A stretch of DNA of 64,000 nt from Lepraria neglecta (taxonomy: Eukaryota; Ascomycota; Lecanoromycetes; Lecanorales; Stereocaulaceae). Each line of letters begins with the position of its first letter. Position 1 is the first letter of the stretch. Shown here one piece after another: positions 48,050 to 59,124 of the stretch. The stretch spans positions 1,178,001 to 1,242,000 of the forward strand of contig CM065649.1 in NCBI GenBank assembly GCA_033220425.1, given 5' to 3'. The notes under the pieces are model-generated. The model was not told where the DNA came from. It did not search any database and was given only the letters and a program-made list of their open reading frames with translations. A program made the position numbers and the translations under genes.

Positions 48050-48712
48050 ATGCCATTCTATTTCAGCCAGCAGAAAAGCCAGGAGCGGCACGAAGCTAAA
48101 GAACGACGTCAAAACAAAGAGAGAGAGGAAGATCGAATCTTAGGGGAAGAACGCATGCGTGCTGAAGGATAAGACGAAGCCCAAACTCAATCTCGAGATG
48201 GAAAACCTCCCACCATCAAAGTCTGGGTACTCCCTTACGACTTGAGTCAAGAAGATAAGCTTGTCGAGCTCACCACCGCCGATACCAGCGAGGAGCATCA
48301 TCTTCTAGACGGAAAGCTCACCCATATACCGGACCTCCGCCACTGTTGGAGGGTGACACCAAATGTATGGTGTCTTCGTGAAACTGTCCAATACACACAT
48401 GCCTACGACAAAGGGTGCCCGTCTCTGGAAGGCCATTACATCGTCTTCTTTGCCCTTTCGAAAAGTACACGCCATCAGAACGACGAATCTGGCAGCTCGA
48501 CGCCTGTTTACGGAGATGTGTTCGTGGCCAAGGTATCAGGGCCGAGACAAGATATGTCCTGCGAGACCGCGTACGTGGATGTCCCAGAGGAGTATCTGTC
48601 TGAGAAGTCTTTTGTCTTACGCAATGCACTGATACTTTGTGTGGCACGGCGTGTGGAGGAAGCGCTGGTCGTTAGACACGTTGATGGCCGACTCAGAGCC
48701 ATAGGACTCTAG
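48050..48712 (+). pseudogene. cluster-family protein 2, with one in-frame TAA
   Basis: ATG at 48050 starts MPFYFSQQKSQERHEAKE, a charged N-terminus like that of the copy at 46716. TAA at 48170-48172 stops it after 40 codons, but the same frame then continues without a break for 180 codons through KVWVLPYD, GKLTHIPD, CPSLEGHYIVFF, RHQND, VYGDVFVAKV and YVDVPEEYLSEKS to 48712. It is the closest relative of copy 1. The surrounding codons (EG*DEAQ) would suit Gln, so CAA to TAA is the simplest history. The gene could be dead, could use a downstream start, or the TAA could lie in an intron I did not recognise. Confidence 0.55.
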
Positions 48713-49303
48713 GCCTTCCAGCGACTTCTTAGTCTGCAGAATAGGTACTTTCCTATTATTGTGATGACACTCTTAACGATACCTAATTTCGATTGTGACT
48801 CTATTAGATAAATCGGTCTGACAGCCATCAGATCTCCAACTGTTCCGTTTTGTACATCTTTGCACTTATACATTTTCCTTTTTCTGATTATGGTCTGTAA
48901 TAATGGGAACAGTGGCAACCGAGGGTATCTTTCCCGGAGAACTCAGGGCCCATGTAACGTTCTGCCAAATTGTAGCCCTCCGTATCTCGCACTGTTGTCA
49001 AGTCTAAGATTTCTCAGTCATCTTCTGTTGACATCAGCTCTAGTCCTCTTTACATCATCAAAATCTCTCACGTCCGTAGACTTCGTTGCTGTCCTTGTGA
49101 CACTCTTTTTACGGCCGCTAGGTGTCGAGAAGAGCCAGACATCTGACCAATCTTCGTCATCAATCGTAGTACAAGGACAGGTGTCGAATGCTCGGTCCTA
49201 AAGACCCTGGACCTGAATTCATCTTCTCACACATCACTGAAGCGTTCAGGCCTCAACACTCGGTAGCAAAATTCACCCTGGAGCCCACCAAACAGCGCCT
49301 AAG

Positions 49304-49890
49304 ATGTCAGGCTATCAACCGCTTCAAAATGGACCTACGAAAGTGCCCTCGCTGCCCAGAAGGGGACACCACCGGTCAAGAAGAAAGCCAAAAACAAAAC
49401 AGGACCCCACACCACTCGGGAGTGTTATGCGCTCACCCGAAGCCCCGTCTCAGAGAACAGCCTTAGAAAGCGCAGCCAAAATCTGAACAGCATGCCTGAC
49501 CCCCGCTCCGATTGGGGTCTTGGCTGGAACGACCGCAGAGTAGTCTGGTTCTTTACGAGTACCAATAATGAAAGAAACCCAGCACACGGCTGGTACGCCA
49601 TCTTCATGTCCGGGGACACCGGCTATACTCCAAATAGGAACATCAACTTCAAGAGTGAAGGAAACTCGGTACACAAAGATGTCTTCATTGCGAAGGCTGT
49701 GTATCAGGGGAAGGATAAGCAGGGGAGGATTTCTTATATGGACATTCCGAAAAAGTTCATCGAGCAAGATGCGCTCAACACGGTGACAGGAAATTATCCG
49801 ACAACAGGGGGCTTTTTGTCGTTGCCTTGGATGGACGAGTCTCCGGTCGAATTTGAAGAGAAGGTTATGCGGCAAACTTTGAGTGGATGA
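49304..49890 (+). pseudogene. cluster-family protein 3, frameshifted at the 5' end
   Basis: From 49492 an open frame of 132 codons carries MPDPRSDW, WYAIFMSG, HKDVFIAKAV and SYMDIPKKFIEQDA, the spaced equivalents of the family's HIPD, Y-x-x-F, G-D-x-F and D-V-P boxes, though G is replaced by K in KDVF. Upstream the same frame stays open (KKKAKNKTGPHTTREC) to about 49325, but a natural start, MSGYQPLQNGPTKVPS at 49304, is in another frame; the two could join by a single shift near 49360. Alternatively the protein starts at 49492 as a short form. It is the most diverged plus-strand copy. Confidence 0.42.
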
Positions 49891-50015
49891 GCGGAATGAT
49901 TATATGGGCAAATTCATCAATTGCGCTCCTATCTCTAACCTTGTTTCAAGAACTCGGCCTCCACCTGCAAAGCTCAACTCTGAAACCCAATTAAGATGCC
50001 AAGGAAAATTGCTGG

Positions 50016-50606
50016 CTAGCGATTCCCAATAGCGCGACGTGTTCTAAGCCTTAGTGCCATACCCTCACTGTCCAATTTGACGGCATTAAGTCGCTGCCCA
50101 AGCTCCATAGCAAACGCGCTCTCCGCGAGCACATAGAATAACATTGTGTCCCAGCCCGACCCAAGGTATCCCCTCGGAATGTCCGCATAATCAGCCCAAC
50201 CAAACGAATTCAGCTCGTGGCCCTTCAATTTGAAAACGAAAGCATCGCCATACACATGATTCCAGCTGTGTCGTTTCAAGAAATACTTATTACAAGGCAG
50301 ATCAGGTGTAGAGCCGTTCTTGGGTGTGACGCATCTGCACATAAGCCAACGCCCATTGAATTCTCCGTTTGGTGCATTAACGCCGTTGCGTCCGACGACG
50401 ATGTAGTTGCGAGTCCTAGTTCCTCCTAGGATGGCGTTGAAATCTGGGACGTGTCCCAGCATTCCCATGGTGAAGCTGTTTCCGCTGCTGGTGGTTGGCA
50501 CAATGGTTGTATGTATGTCAGAGCCGTCGGCTGGAATACGGATTACTCGTATGATGGAGGGTTGGTCGGCTTGGCCGCGTGCTCTCAACGTGAGGGTGGG
50601 GATCAT
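50016..50606 (-). CDS. cluster-family protein 4
   Basis: 196 residues in one intact frame, opposite in strand to copies 1-3. Motifs in order: IIRVIRIPADGSD, GMLGHVPDF, FNGRWLMCR, HVYGDAFVFKL, YADIPRGYLG. The N-terminal charged extension of copies 1 and 2 is absent; the domain starts within 20 residues of the Met. Overall closest in layout to copy 6 at 62215-62700. The C-terminus is basic (RLRTRRAIGNR). No signal peptide or membrane span is evident. Function unknown. Confidence 0.6.
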   Translation of the reverse strand: MIPTLTLRARGQADQPSIIRVIRIPADGSDIHTTIVPTTSSGNSFTMGMLGHVPDFNAILGGTRTRNYIVVGRNGVNAPNGEFNGRWLMCRCVTPKNGSTPDLPCNKYFLKRHSWNHVYGDAFVFKLKGHELNSFGWADYADIPRGYLGSGWDTMLFYVLAESAFAMELGQRLNAVKLDSEGMALRLRTRRAIGNR

Positions 50607-51230
50607 GGTGAAGGCGTGAGAGGACTATGACGGAGACTGTTCCACTGCGAGCCTGTTTCAAGGTCCGGATAGGATGCGGTCAATCTATGTTTGCTCGATG
50701 GCGCTTTCCGATGGCGTGCAATATGAAGGTTCGATATGCTCTTGTAATCTAGTCAGTATCACAGAGCATAGAGTAAATTCTAGAATACCAACCTTATAGG
50801 AATGGCCGTAAGGAACCTGTTCAGAAGATAAGACGTGCTCAATGTTCGCTTTAAACGGGCGGGAGTGTTTAGAGAGAGCGAAGTAGCAAGGTTCCCAACC
50901 CGCTACTGAGTAAATGGGAAGAACGATAAGGAGGTAAGAATCTGAAGCAGTGGCAATCGCAGAGTGACAAAAGAGGAAAGCATGAGAAATAAGGGAAGTC
51001 GCAATCCAACAAGCTCACAATAGCGGCTCGTCAGCTTGCTGGAACCACACTCCCCTCGCATTCGGCGTAAGTCTGCAATCGTGTTTTCTCACTGAGTTTC
51101 CTGGTCTGGTCGATTAAAATCAGCGGCGACTGATTAAGTGCATACGCCACCCACGTCTTGTTCGAACCATACCTGGAAGCTTCCATCAAATGCGAAATAT
51201 GCAAATAACCCTGACACTGGCTTCTAAGTC

Positions 51231-51653
51231 CTAGTATTGTTTGATAATTGCAAACAATTCCTTGTATACCACTGGCTCCTCAAACTCTTCCGGCATGTCC
51301 AAAAACTCCATTTGCCGCGCGTCAAGGTCTACATCCTTGAGTATGATGACTTCGCCGATGATGCCCATCGAGCATCGGTGTTCAAACACCGGATTGTGAT
51401 CGCCTGGAGTACCCCAAAGGACGTAGTAAGAGCCATACGCCGCGGGCGAAACTTGACTCTGGTGCACAAATCCGAATGCTCTGGCCTTGTCGCTCATTTT
51501 GCGGAAGTCTGAGAGGTTTAGTGTACCACCTTTCTTGTGAGATACCTTGATAGGATCGACGTTTTGCCGCTCGGGTCTGGAGTGAGCATGTGGGGGGACC
51601 TTGAGGCATACGAGGGTTCCCTGCGAGCTCTTCGAGATGGTTTTGTGGGAGTC
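51231..51653 (-). CDS. cluster-family protein 5, 5' end uncertain
   Basis: The frame is open from 51653 to 51231 (140 codons) but has no ATG until 51497. Before that Met the frame already reads GTLVCLKVPPHAHS and KKGGTLNLSDF, which correspond to the family's first strand and G-x-L box, so either a first exon is missing or the gene is truncated at its 5' end. After it come GSYYVLWGT, IIGEVIILKDV (G-D-A-F box degraded to G-E-V-I) and FLDMPEEFEEP. From the ATG at 51497 the product would be 88 residues. It is the most divergent copy. Confidence 0.42.
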   Translation of the reverse strand, partial: DSHKTISKSSQGTLVCLKVPPHAHSRPERQNVDPIKVSHKKGGTLNLSDFRKMSDKARAFGFVHQSQVSPAAYGSYYVLWGTPGDHNPVFEHRCSMGIIGEVIILKDVDLDARQMEFLDMPEEFEEPVVYKELFAIIKQY

Positions 51654-52371
51654 TTATTGAGTCTAACATTCTAAAATTTGGCCCGTTGACTTTATTGTAC
51701 TCGAACTTTTTAGAAGTCTTTGGCTTTTGTAGACCAGTATAGGGCCCTCACCTTGGTTTTGAAAATGTTTGTAGCAGATGCTGAATTTCTGAAATAGCGA
51801 GGAAAGCACCCCGTTGATTGTGATGTTGAAAGTCGATCGGTAATGAATTTTGTTAAAGAAAAGGACGAAGAGGGATATGTGTGTTATGTTATACGTGTCA
51901 AGAAGGCACTTGGCCTTTTGTGTAGCCTCATAAGACCTAGAGTTGCGGGATATCAACTGAGTTGTAGAAACACTTGCACAACTCCGGCCATAAGTGAAGG
52001 GCAAACGATCTTCTCCTAGATCTCAGCCGAATCGTGAATGTTCCTCGCTAGTACACATGAGGGTAAGATTACAAACGTCTTCAAGTTTCACGACAGGCTC
52101 TGGACCGCCTGCAAGAAGATAAGCCATGGCATTTGACCGAGTGACGGAGTCCTCCGTGATAGTCTTGAGCCACATAGCACAAAATGATCATCTCTTACGA
52201 GGACTCATATGCTGACTGAGCTCGCTGGCAACAATACAAGCTGGGTTGGAGCTCTTTGGAAGAGCTTGTCGTTTAGGGACTGGAACTTCGCCGGCTGAAA
52301 AGTTTGGGCGCTCACTGATAGCTTGGGTTAAACGTATCCTGTCCTTGAACATTAAGGAGCTGGACATTCAG
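51654..52371. other. intergenic, no supported gene
   Basis: A 113-codon minus-strand frame (51663-52004) is Ser/Ile/Phe-rich without domain features. I treat it as chance. Confidence 0.4.
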
Positions 52372-52755
52372 TGTTCTCACTCCTGAAGCTATACACACCG
52401 GCACAATTGGATATGTAAATAGATGATTGGGCGGTCCAGCGGCAGAGCTAGCAAGCCTAGAAAGGCTACAACAGGTGCCCCAGCGCTAGAAAACTCCCAT
52501 GCCTAGGCGGCATAGACCTGGAGTGTAGATAGGCTATATATAGGCTATGTATACGGTGCGGGTGGGCAGGAAAGAACTGCTATGGCTCTGAAAGAGATGA
52601 ACTCGACTGAAGAGCCAACTGCTGGTGGGATGCTCATATAAATAGTACTCTCAGGAAGCACGGATCTCTCGCTATGGCCCATGGTCATGGCGCATGGCTG
52701 AAATAGCATCTGATCGTGAGACACGCTAACCCACAGTCCCACTGTAGCGAATAGC
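52372..52755 (+). mobile_element. partial copy of the TRIM-like element
   Basis: A 128-bp terminal repeat (52372-52499, TGTTCT..CCCA) is followed by about 255 bp matching the internal part of the 12437-12947 element in inverse orientation. The second terminal repeat expected after about 52755 is missing, so this copy is truncated. It keeps CA and TG where the 12-kb copy has TA, so it escaped most RIP. A 103-codon frame on the minus strand (52545-52856) runs through it and is probably not a gene. Confidence 0.65.
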
Positions 52756-53479
52756 CTTTGACTGGTATTGGGAGCGTGAAATTTGTCCAATTTTCGGCAC
52801 ATCCATTTCATGTGCTGTTGTGAGCCTGGGTGCACCCGCCACAGAGACGTTCCCATAACAAAGATATTACTCTATGTAACCCGCAATGAACCTTTGACGC
52901 ACGAGATAGCATGATCGATGAAGACCACAATGTTGATGACGGAGTTACCAGAAGGGAAGATCAGATTTTCTTGCCAAGGTGACAAAAATCTGCCCCGACC
53001 TCACCCCCCTCTGAGCATAGGGTGAGCGCCGCTTTACTCTCGCGTGAGACCGAATATTTTCAGAGGTAAGAGTACCTATTGGAAGTTTGTCACGAGGATG
53101 GAAGGCGCCTCGGCTAATTCTGCCCGATGAAGCCGGAGCTTTATACTAAATTTAAACATACTGTATTCCTAGCTCACTTGTAGTCATACCTCTATGATGA
53201 TTCAATCGCTCCTCAAAGAATTCTGTGCTTTGTAAAAGACCCTTCATAGCCATCAACGTGGATGACGAGCCTACTATATTGCTTTAACGTCGTCATGTTT
53301 ACCATATACGGACTACTCGATACAGACTCAAAAGTATCCTCCTTTCTCTATCACCATCACCATCACCATCCTTAGGGTTCTCCCATCTATATGACTTGAC
53401 GTATACCTTTTATGCTGGCGCATCCCAGTTCGAAGGGGGATGACAACATATATTCTCACGGCGATGCCAATCCTTATGG
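52756..53479. other. intergenic, no gene seen
   Basis: It contains a short ATCACC-type microsatellite at about 53350-53371 and lies 3' of the first P450 gene. Nothing else is recognised. Confidence 0.4.
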
Positions 53480-55147
53480 CTAAAGCGACGGGTCCGGGCT
53501 GCCGTTTGATTCACACCATACGAATTTCCAACGAGCATGTTCATACCCTTTTCTCTCGGTAATAGCGACCTGTATATCTTCTACCGGCGTCAAAATCGAG
53601 GTTGTCATATGAGGACGACTCTTGGGCAAGGGCCAAGACCCTCCTGATACAGGTCTCAGATCGTACTTCAGTACCATCATCACGAGCATGATCATGATCT
53701 CATTTGCAGCGAGGAAGCGCCCTGGGCACACTGAGGCTCCGCTTCCATACGCTCTGTACGCCGATGCCGGTCGCTTGCCTTCATCTCGCTTTTGCACGAA
53801 TCGCTGAGGATCAAAGTCTTTGAATGAAGGACCCCATACTGAGATATTGTTGTGCAGTTCGGCAGACGGTATCAGAAGTATAGAACCTTCCTTCAAGAGG
53901 TACTGATCCTCAATCATGGTATCTTTCAGGACTACGCGCCCGGATGCGTTCGTCGACTGTACTCGGAGCGTTTCTAGAACCAATGATGCTAATTGAGGAC
54001 AGCCGGCAACAATTTCGGCGATGTTAACACGATACACAAGACCCTCAGCAGAATCCTTTGAGGGATGAATATGAGAAGGTCCTTTCGCCCGTGTCTCTTC
54101 CAAAAGAGATGGCTGTGAGTAAACATAATACAAGGCCCAAGAAACTGCGGGAACGGTGTTTACCAGTAGTCCATAGCAAAGACTCAGGTCGAAACGCTCG
54201 ATGTCCTCGATTGAAACGCCGTGCTTGCGGTTGACTTCATAGCGGGCTTGGACTATGCGGGAGGCCTCTTTGTGACCATCACGCGCATAATATTGGTGGA
54301 AGCTTTGGAAGAGCGTTTTACGGCCTTGGTGGCCTTTAGGAGCGATGATATTTGGGAGAACGTTGAGTCCCAAAAGCGCAAATTCCTTGTCAATATTCCT
54401 GAGGTAGTCAGTTCTCCTGGACAAAGCTCTCGTACGTCGCAGTTTATATAATTGACTCATCAGAACCCTGCTTCGACTGCGGGGTCCTGGAATGGATTTT
54501 TGCCTGCTCCATATATGGCGTCTGTGCTAGCCCGGGTAACAAGCTTTCTGACCCATAAGAAAAGATGGAAATCCTCGTTGCTGGTGATAGTATAAACAGA
54601 GTCTAGAAGACTTGATACACTGTCTAACATGGCTTGTGTATTACGATCCAAGTCCTCCCCCGGAGCCAAGGTAACGTGCATAGGATGAAGGGTTTCAGGT
54701 CGGCAGCCCCAAGCACCACTCTCTTCATCCAAGTTCGCTTTGAGAGCCTCCAGTCCATTTGCGCTAGGAACAAGGATTCGCTTAGCGAACTCTACAACGT
54801 GAGGGGCGAAAGAGACTGATTTTGAATGGCGATCTACAGCTGCCACAAGTTTCGGTGAGTTGACGATATAAATTTTGCTCCGAGGCACGCGAAGAGTATA
54901 TATTGGCAGTGAGTATTTAGTGCTTTGACGGGGTTAGATACGTGGATGGAGAGCCTCGTCCTTGGTAAACTGACCTGATCTTGGTATAGTAGCGCGACCC
55001 ATCCCGAAGCATTCCAAGTAAGTGACCCACGTAGGGAACGGATTGAGGTATCAGTGGCGGTTCCTTCGCGTCATGAGAAATATTCAGGTAGTTTTCCAAC
55101 AGCAGCCAACAACCAAAAGCAATCCCAAAAGCTATGAGCCAAGCCAT
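53480..55147 (-). CDS. cytochrome P450, membrane-anchored
   Basis: A heme monooxygenase whose substrate is unknown. Exons 55147-54975, 54922-54467 and 54398-53480 give 515 residues. The first intron (52 bp, GTCAGT..AAAG with a CTAAC branch site) joins YYTKI to STKYSLPIYTLRVP. The second (68 bp) uses a weak GTTCTG donor to join EAG to NIDKEFALLGLNVLP; its boundary is the least sure. Residues 1-20 (MAWLIAFGIAFGCWLLLENY) are an ER membrane anchor. Visible motifs: ETLR (K-helix ExxR), FVQKRDEG region, and heme loop YGSGASVCPGRFLA with the Cys ligand. The pattern recalls fungal P450s related to the CYP7/CYP8 type, which is a tentative placement. Together with the methyltransferase and second P450 it may form a small metabolic cluster. 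Confidence 0.82.
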
Positions 55148-55533
55148 GAATTTAAAGGGCCAAATCCTGAAGGAATGTCACGACACATGAACGGGATAGC
55201 CTCGGGGTTCCGTCTCTTTACTACTAAATAGCCCCGCCCGAAGGAATGGGCACTCTACCTGCAATGTGCAGCACACCGTACCTTCTAGATCAGTTTCGGC
55301 CCGTGTGACCATTTGCAATTAGCGCGATGCAAGTCAGCACTGCGCAGCCCAAGATATCCTATCACGTCTACAGTAGCCTACAACCCGGGATTTAGGCTCA
55401 GGTCGAAGCCTTGCTACTACCTTACTTTCTTCTGTTTCCTCTCGTAAGTGTGCGGGTGCACTCATTGGCTTGATATAATTTCTAGCTATTCAACTTGGTC
55501 TCGAAGTCCACGTTGCCCCAACAAACGGTAGCA
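55148..55533. promoter_or_regulatory. region between divergent P450 and methyltransferase
   Basis: About 385 bp between the two start codons, which should hold both promoters. No defined motif is supported. Confidence 0.4.
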
Positions 55534-57027
55534 ATGGCATCTGGCAGTGTCAGTCAGTATCTATCACAAATTGAAGAAAACGTCAAGAATTATCTTGAAT
55601 ACTTCAAGTCCCGAGATCTACCAGAGCCGTCCTACGATGCAGGTGACGGATTGGATCCGCAGCAATCACCACCGAACGACATCATAGCAAGTAGAAATGC
55701 TGCAGTAGAGGCTGCTAATGAGCTACATCATCTTCTCCTTGGCCCACTCGGCCTTTTTCTCAGCTCACCCGGGGACGTAAGTGCTCTGTGTATTCATTCC
55801 GTACCTTTGACTGATGCCTCCAGCAATATCTGCTGCTCAGTATGCAGTACATCTACCGGTACAAAATAGCTCATCATGTTCCCAAGGAGCAAGCAACGAC
55901 GTTTGAACACATTGCTCGTGACTGCGGATTAGATTTGCTATAGCTCGTCACGTCTTCAAAGAGCCCGACGTAGGCTCAATTGCGCATACGGCTGCATCCA
56001 AGCTTTTGGTGGACAATCCACTGTTGGAAACCTGGATCCTCAACATTGCCGAGGAGTTCTGGCCTTCCCTGACCCGAGTAGGTGGCCCTTTCCATCTGTG
56101 TTGACCAGAGGCCGTTCTGATCATATTTGCAGATGGTGGACGTGACTGCGACATGGCCTGGATCTCAGGAACCGAATGAGACGGTATGCGTTATGCCCTA
56201 GGTCTGAATGTGGTGCTCCTCATAATGTTCATCAGAGATATTCATTATCGCACAATACCAATGAGAACCCGTTTGATATCATCAGAAAGGAACCCAAAAG
56301 GCAAGAGCAATTCGTAAATGCCATGAACTACTCCCACCTTCACTCGTCCTACAGCATGGATCACTTGACCGACAATTTCGACTTCGGCTCCATAGAGGCC
56401 GGAACGATTGTCGACGTCGGCGGCTCCCACGGTCAGGTCAGCATTCCGATAGCGCGAAATAATCCACAAGTCAAATGCATCGTTCAAGATCTACCTGACA
56501 CGATCGTTGGCCTTGACAGCAGATTGCCAGAGGACCTCAAAGACCGCATCTCTGGCATGGCGCACGACTTCTTGACTCCACAACGAGTGAAAGGGGCCGA
56601 CATCTATCTGTTTCGGTGGATCCTCCATGATTGGTCTGATAAGTATTGTGTCAAGATACTGCAAGCTTTGACCCCGGCATTGAAAGAAAGGTGCAATGAT
56701 CGTCATCAACAACATCTGCATTCCGCAACCAGGGCAATTGGGCATTGCTGCGGATCGATCCCTAAGGTAAGTCCACGAATTCAGATTATCCATCTAGCCA
56801 ACCGTCTTGGTTCATGGCCATGAAAGGATAAGTCTTTATACAAGCTAAAACATCTTCATAGGCTTATGGACATCTCAATGAAAGCTTTCAACAATGCGAG
56901 GGAACGTGACCCTGAAACCTGGGCGACTTTATTTTCAAAGGCCGATCCACGCTTCCAACTCAAGGGAATCACCTTGCCCCCAGAGGCCAGGATGGCAATC
57001 ATTCTCGCAGAGTGGCAAGGGGAGTGA
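55534..57027 (+). pseudogene. class-II O-methyltransferase, frameshifted
   Basis: A SAM-dependent O-methyltransferase of the COMT-like family, broken. Exons by family pattern: 55534-55776, 55824-56077, 56133-56183, 56236-56766, 56862-57027. Exon 1 has EAANELHHLLLGPLG. Exon 2 reads HIARDCGLDLL then TAG at 55941-55943; the sequence resumes one frame over with AIARHVFKEPDVGSIAHTAASKLL, so a frameshift plus loss of a few codons occurred. Exon 4 carries the SAM site VDVGGSHGQVS and RWILHDWSD, then shifts again near 56690 (ALKE / KGAMIVINNICIPQPG). Exon 5 ends MAIILAEWQGE. Everything between is well preserved, so inactivation is recent, or there are assembly errors. Confidence 0.72.
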
Positions 57028-57281
57028 TGCGAGATTGGCCTCGGCACATCTAAGCTAGATCTATCAAGCGTTGGCGGCTGAAGGTGACTTAATTGGGAAC
57101 ACTGTATCCCCCTTACGGTTGCAGCAATCCTGGAGGGAATTCTGGTGAAATTCGCCTTCGCTTTAGAACATACATACAATTGACATTCTCCTATTGAGAA
57201 ACATTCTTCGATCCATTCCGTATACGTTAAATTGCCCCACTTTCTATCTCTGAAGATAGGACAACCCAGCTTGGTCATCAT
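57028..57281. other. convergent 3' region
   Basis: It lies between the methyltransferase remnant and the second P450. Nothing is recognised. Confidence 0.35.
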
Positions 57282-59124
57282 TCACACTCGCCTACATTCC
57301 AAATGAACGTTATCCGCGTTGCGCATCCTCAATAGCAACTCCAAATCACAATCCTCTGTCGTAGTCAAAGCTCTCTTCGCGGCCATCTCCGCGCTCTCCC
57401 CAGGCTCCTGCATAACCCCGACACGATGATCGCGAAGAATACAAGCCAGAACAGCGACGAACTCGACCTGGGCAAATTTGGCACCGGGGCAATTCTGTGG
57501 ACCGTCTGACCAGGGGAAATAAGTACTCTGCTTGTGATCGACAAGTGTTTCCTGATGCAGTCGGGTGCTCAGGTCAGTCTTCTCGGAATGCTCGGCCATT
57601 GAGGCCACAGAGTGAGAAATCCATCGGGAGGGTTGCCAGTGCAGAGGATCCTGCCAGTATTTAGGATGCGTTTGGACAGTGAGTAGGCTGGGCATGACGC
57701 CTGTGTGGGGTGGGATAGTGATTGTTCTGTCGCCCATTCGGAGTGTTTGTGGATGCTGACTAGTCCATTTTGGAAGTGCTAAGATAGGTGGATAGAGGCG
57801 AAGAGTTTCGAGCTGTACATTATGTTAATTTTTTGACATTCGATTAGCATTTCCAGGTAGTCAATATATACCAGTACTGCACGGCATCTCTTAAGATCCG
57901 AAAAGACTTGGGTGTAGTCCCAATTTTCGCTGTGATCATTCACGGTAAATTCTCTTACTTCTTCACCTACCCAATCTTGAACCTCAGGGTTTGCTGCGAG
58001 TAGAAGCATACTAAAGGCCAAAGTGTTGGCGGTGGTGTCATGCCCGGCGAAATTAATAACGAAAATGTTCCCGAAGATTTCGTCTACTGTGAGACCTTTG
58101 GACTGTTGATCCTCCTTAGCTTTCGCAGTCGCCTCTTCCTTTTGATGGGTCCCTAATGCCCGCACAAAAGATGTCATCAAGCTCCCTGTACCCTTCTCGC
58201 CGCGGTCCATCAGGGATTTCTCCTCGTCCAACATGTGAACCATGTACTGTTTGAATTCAGCGGCGGCCCTGCCCAGGCGTGCCCAAGATCGTGGTATTGC
58301 TGGAAGCCGTAATAGTCGAGGAGGCACAAGCATTAGGAATATAGCGTTATCCAACACCGTTTGCAGTGCATCCCGGTAAGTACTTGCTTCATTAGTTTCT
58401 TTTTGGCTAGAGCTGCGGAATTTATATGACTGGTTAAATCCAGTTGCTGCGAGTACATTGAGTGAAAGAGTCCGCGTATCTTTGGCAACACTGGATATCC
58501 CAGACTCTGTACTACTAATCCACGACTGTAGCATTTCTCTTGTCTGTTTCAAGGATTCTTTCCAGACGAAACTCATGATGCTTTCATTGAAGGGCGTGGC
58601 GAGGACCTTCCTATGGCGCGGCCAGTCCGTCCAGCTAGCTGTAGAAATACAAGGTCCGTAGACTTCGAGCAACTCTATGGCCAAATTAGATAAGTCTTAC
58701 GATGATTCTGAACTTACTTACTGTACATCTTGCTCGGACGTTGGAAGTCACCTCTCCGTATAAATATGTCGTGGATTGCATCAGGGTCAGCAACGTAAAC
58801 GTAGATGTCACGAGGGCTCACGAGAGCCCAGGCAGGGCCATATTTCAGGTGCGATTTCGCCTTGTCATGGAAATGCCAGCCTCTGCGAGAATATCGACCA
58901 AATGTGCCCCAGTCAATGCGGAGGTAATCTAGCAGACGCCAAAGCGTTGGCTCCAGCAAGATCCAAGCTATGTTGATAGGATCGACAGGTATTCGAACCA
59001 AAGGGATCCCCATAGAAGAGGCGCGCTGGTAGTTGATCTCCATAGCAGCGAGGCTCCAGGTGAGGTAAGCCAGAGCAAGGCATAGTAAGAGTTGCACGAT
59101 CATCCTTTTGCAACACGTTGTCAA
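57282..59124 (-). CDS. cytochrome P450, second of the cluster
   Basis: Exons 59124-58722, 58674-57872 and 57812-57282, with introns of 47 and 59 bp (GTAAGT..CATAG, GTATAT..ACAG), give 578 residues. The N-terminal segment (MIVQLLLCLALAYLTWSLAA, from a Met eight codons in) is an ER anchor; either Met could start. Motifs: WPRHRKVLATPFNE (C-helix), NFAGHDTTANTLAF (I-helix oxygen-binding AGxDT), ETLRLYPPI (K-helix ExxR, restored by the last splice), and heme loop FPWSDGPQNCPGAKFA. It looks intact. The type resembles fungal CYP3/CYP4-like clan enzymes, but the substrate is unknown. It is convergent with the methyltransferase. Confidence 0.87.

Noticed and set aside
49188-49466. 92-codon plus-strand frame overlapping copy 3 of the family
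   Set aside because: It lacks the family boxes; the overlapping frame that leads into 49492 carries them.
51663-52004. 113-codon minus-strand frame
   Set aside because: It has no family motif, is not in frame with copy 5 and has composition typical of spacer.
52545-52856. 103-codon minus-strand frame
   Set aside because: It runs through the internal part of the TRIM-like element and into flanking DNA, and the matching frame is not kept in the 12-kb copy.
53350-53371. Short CACCAT-type tandem repeat
   Set aside because: An ordinary microsatellite in an intergenic region with no sign of function; no CRISPR-like spacing anywhere in the window.
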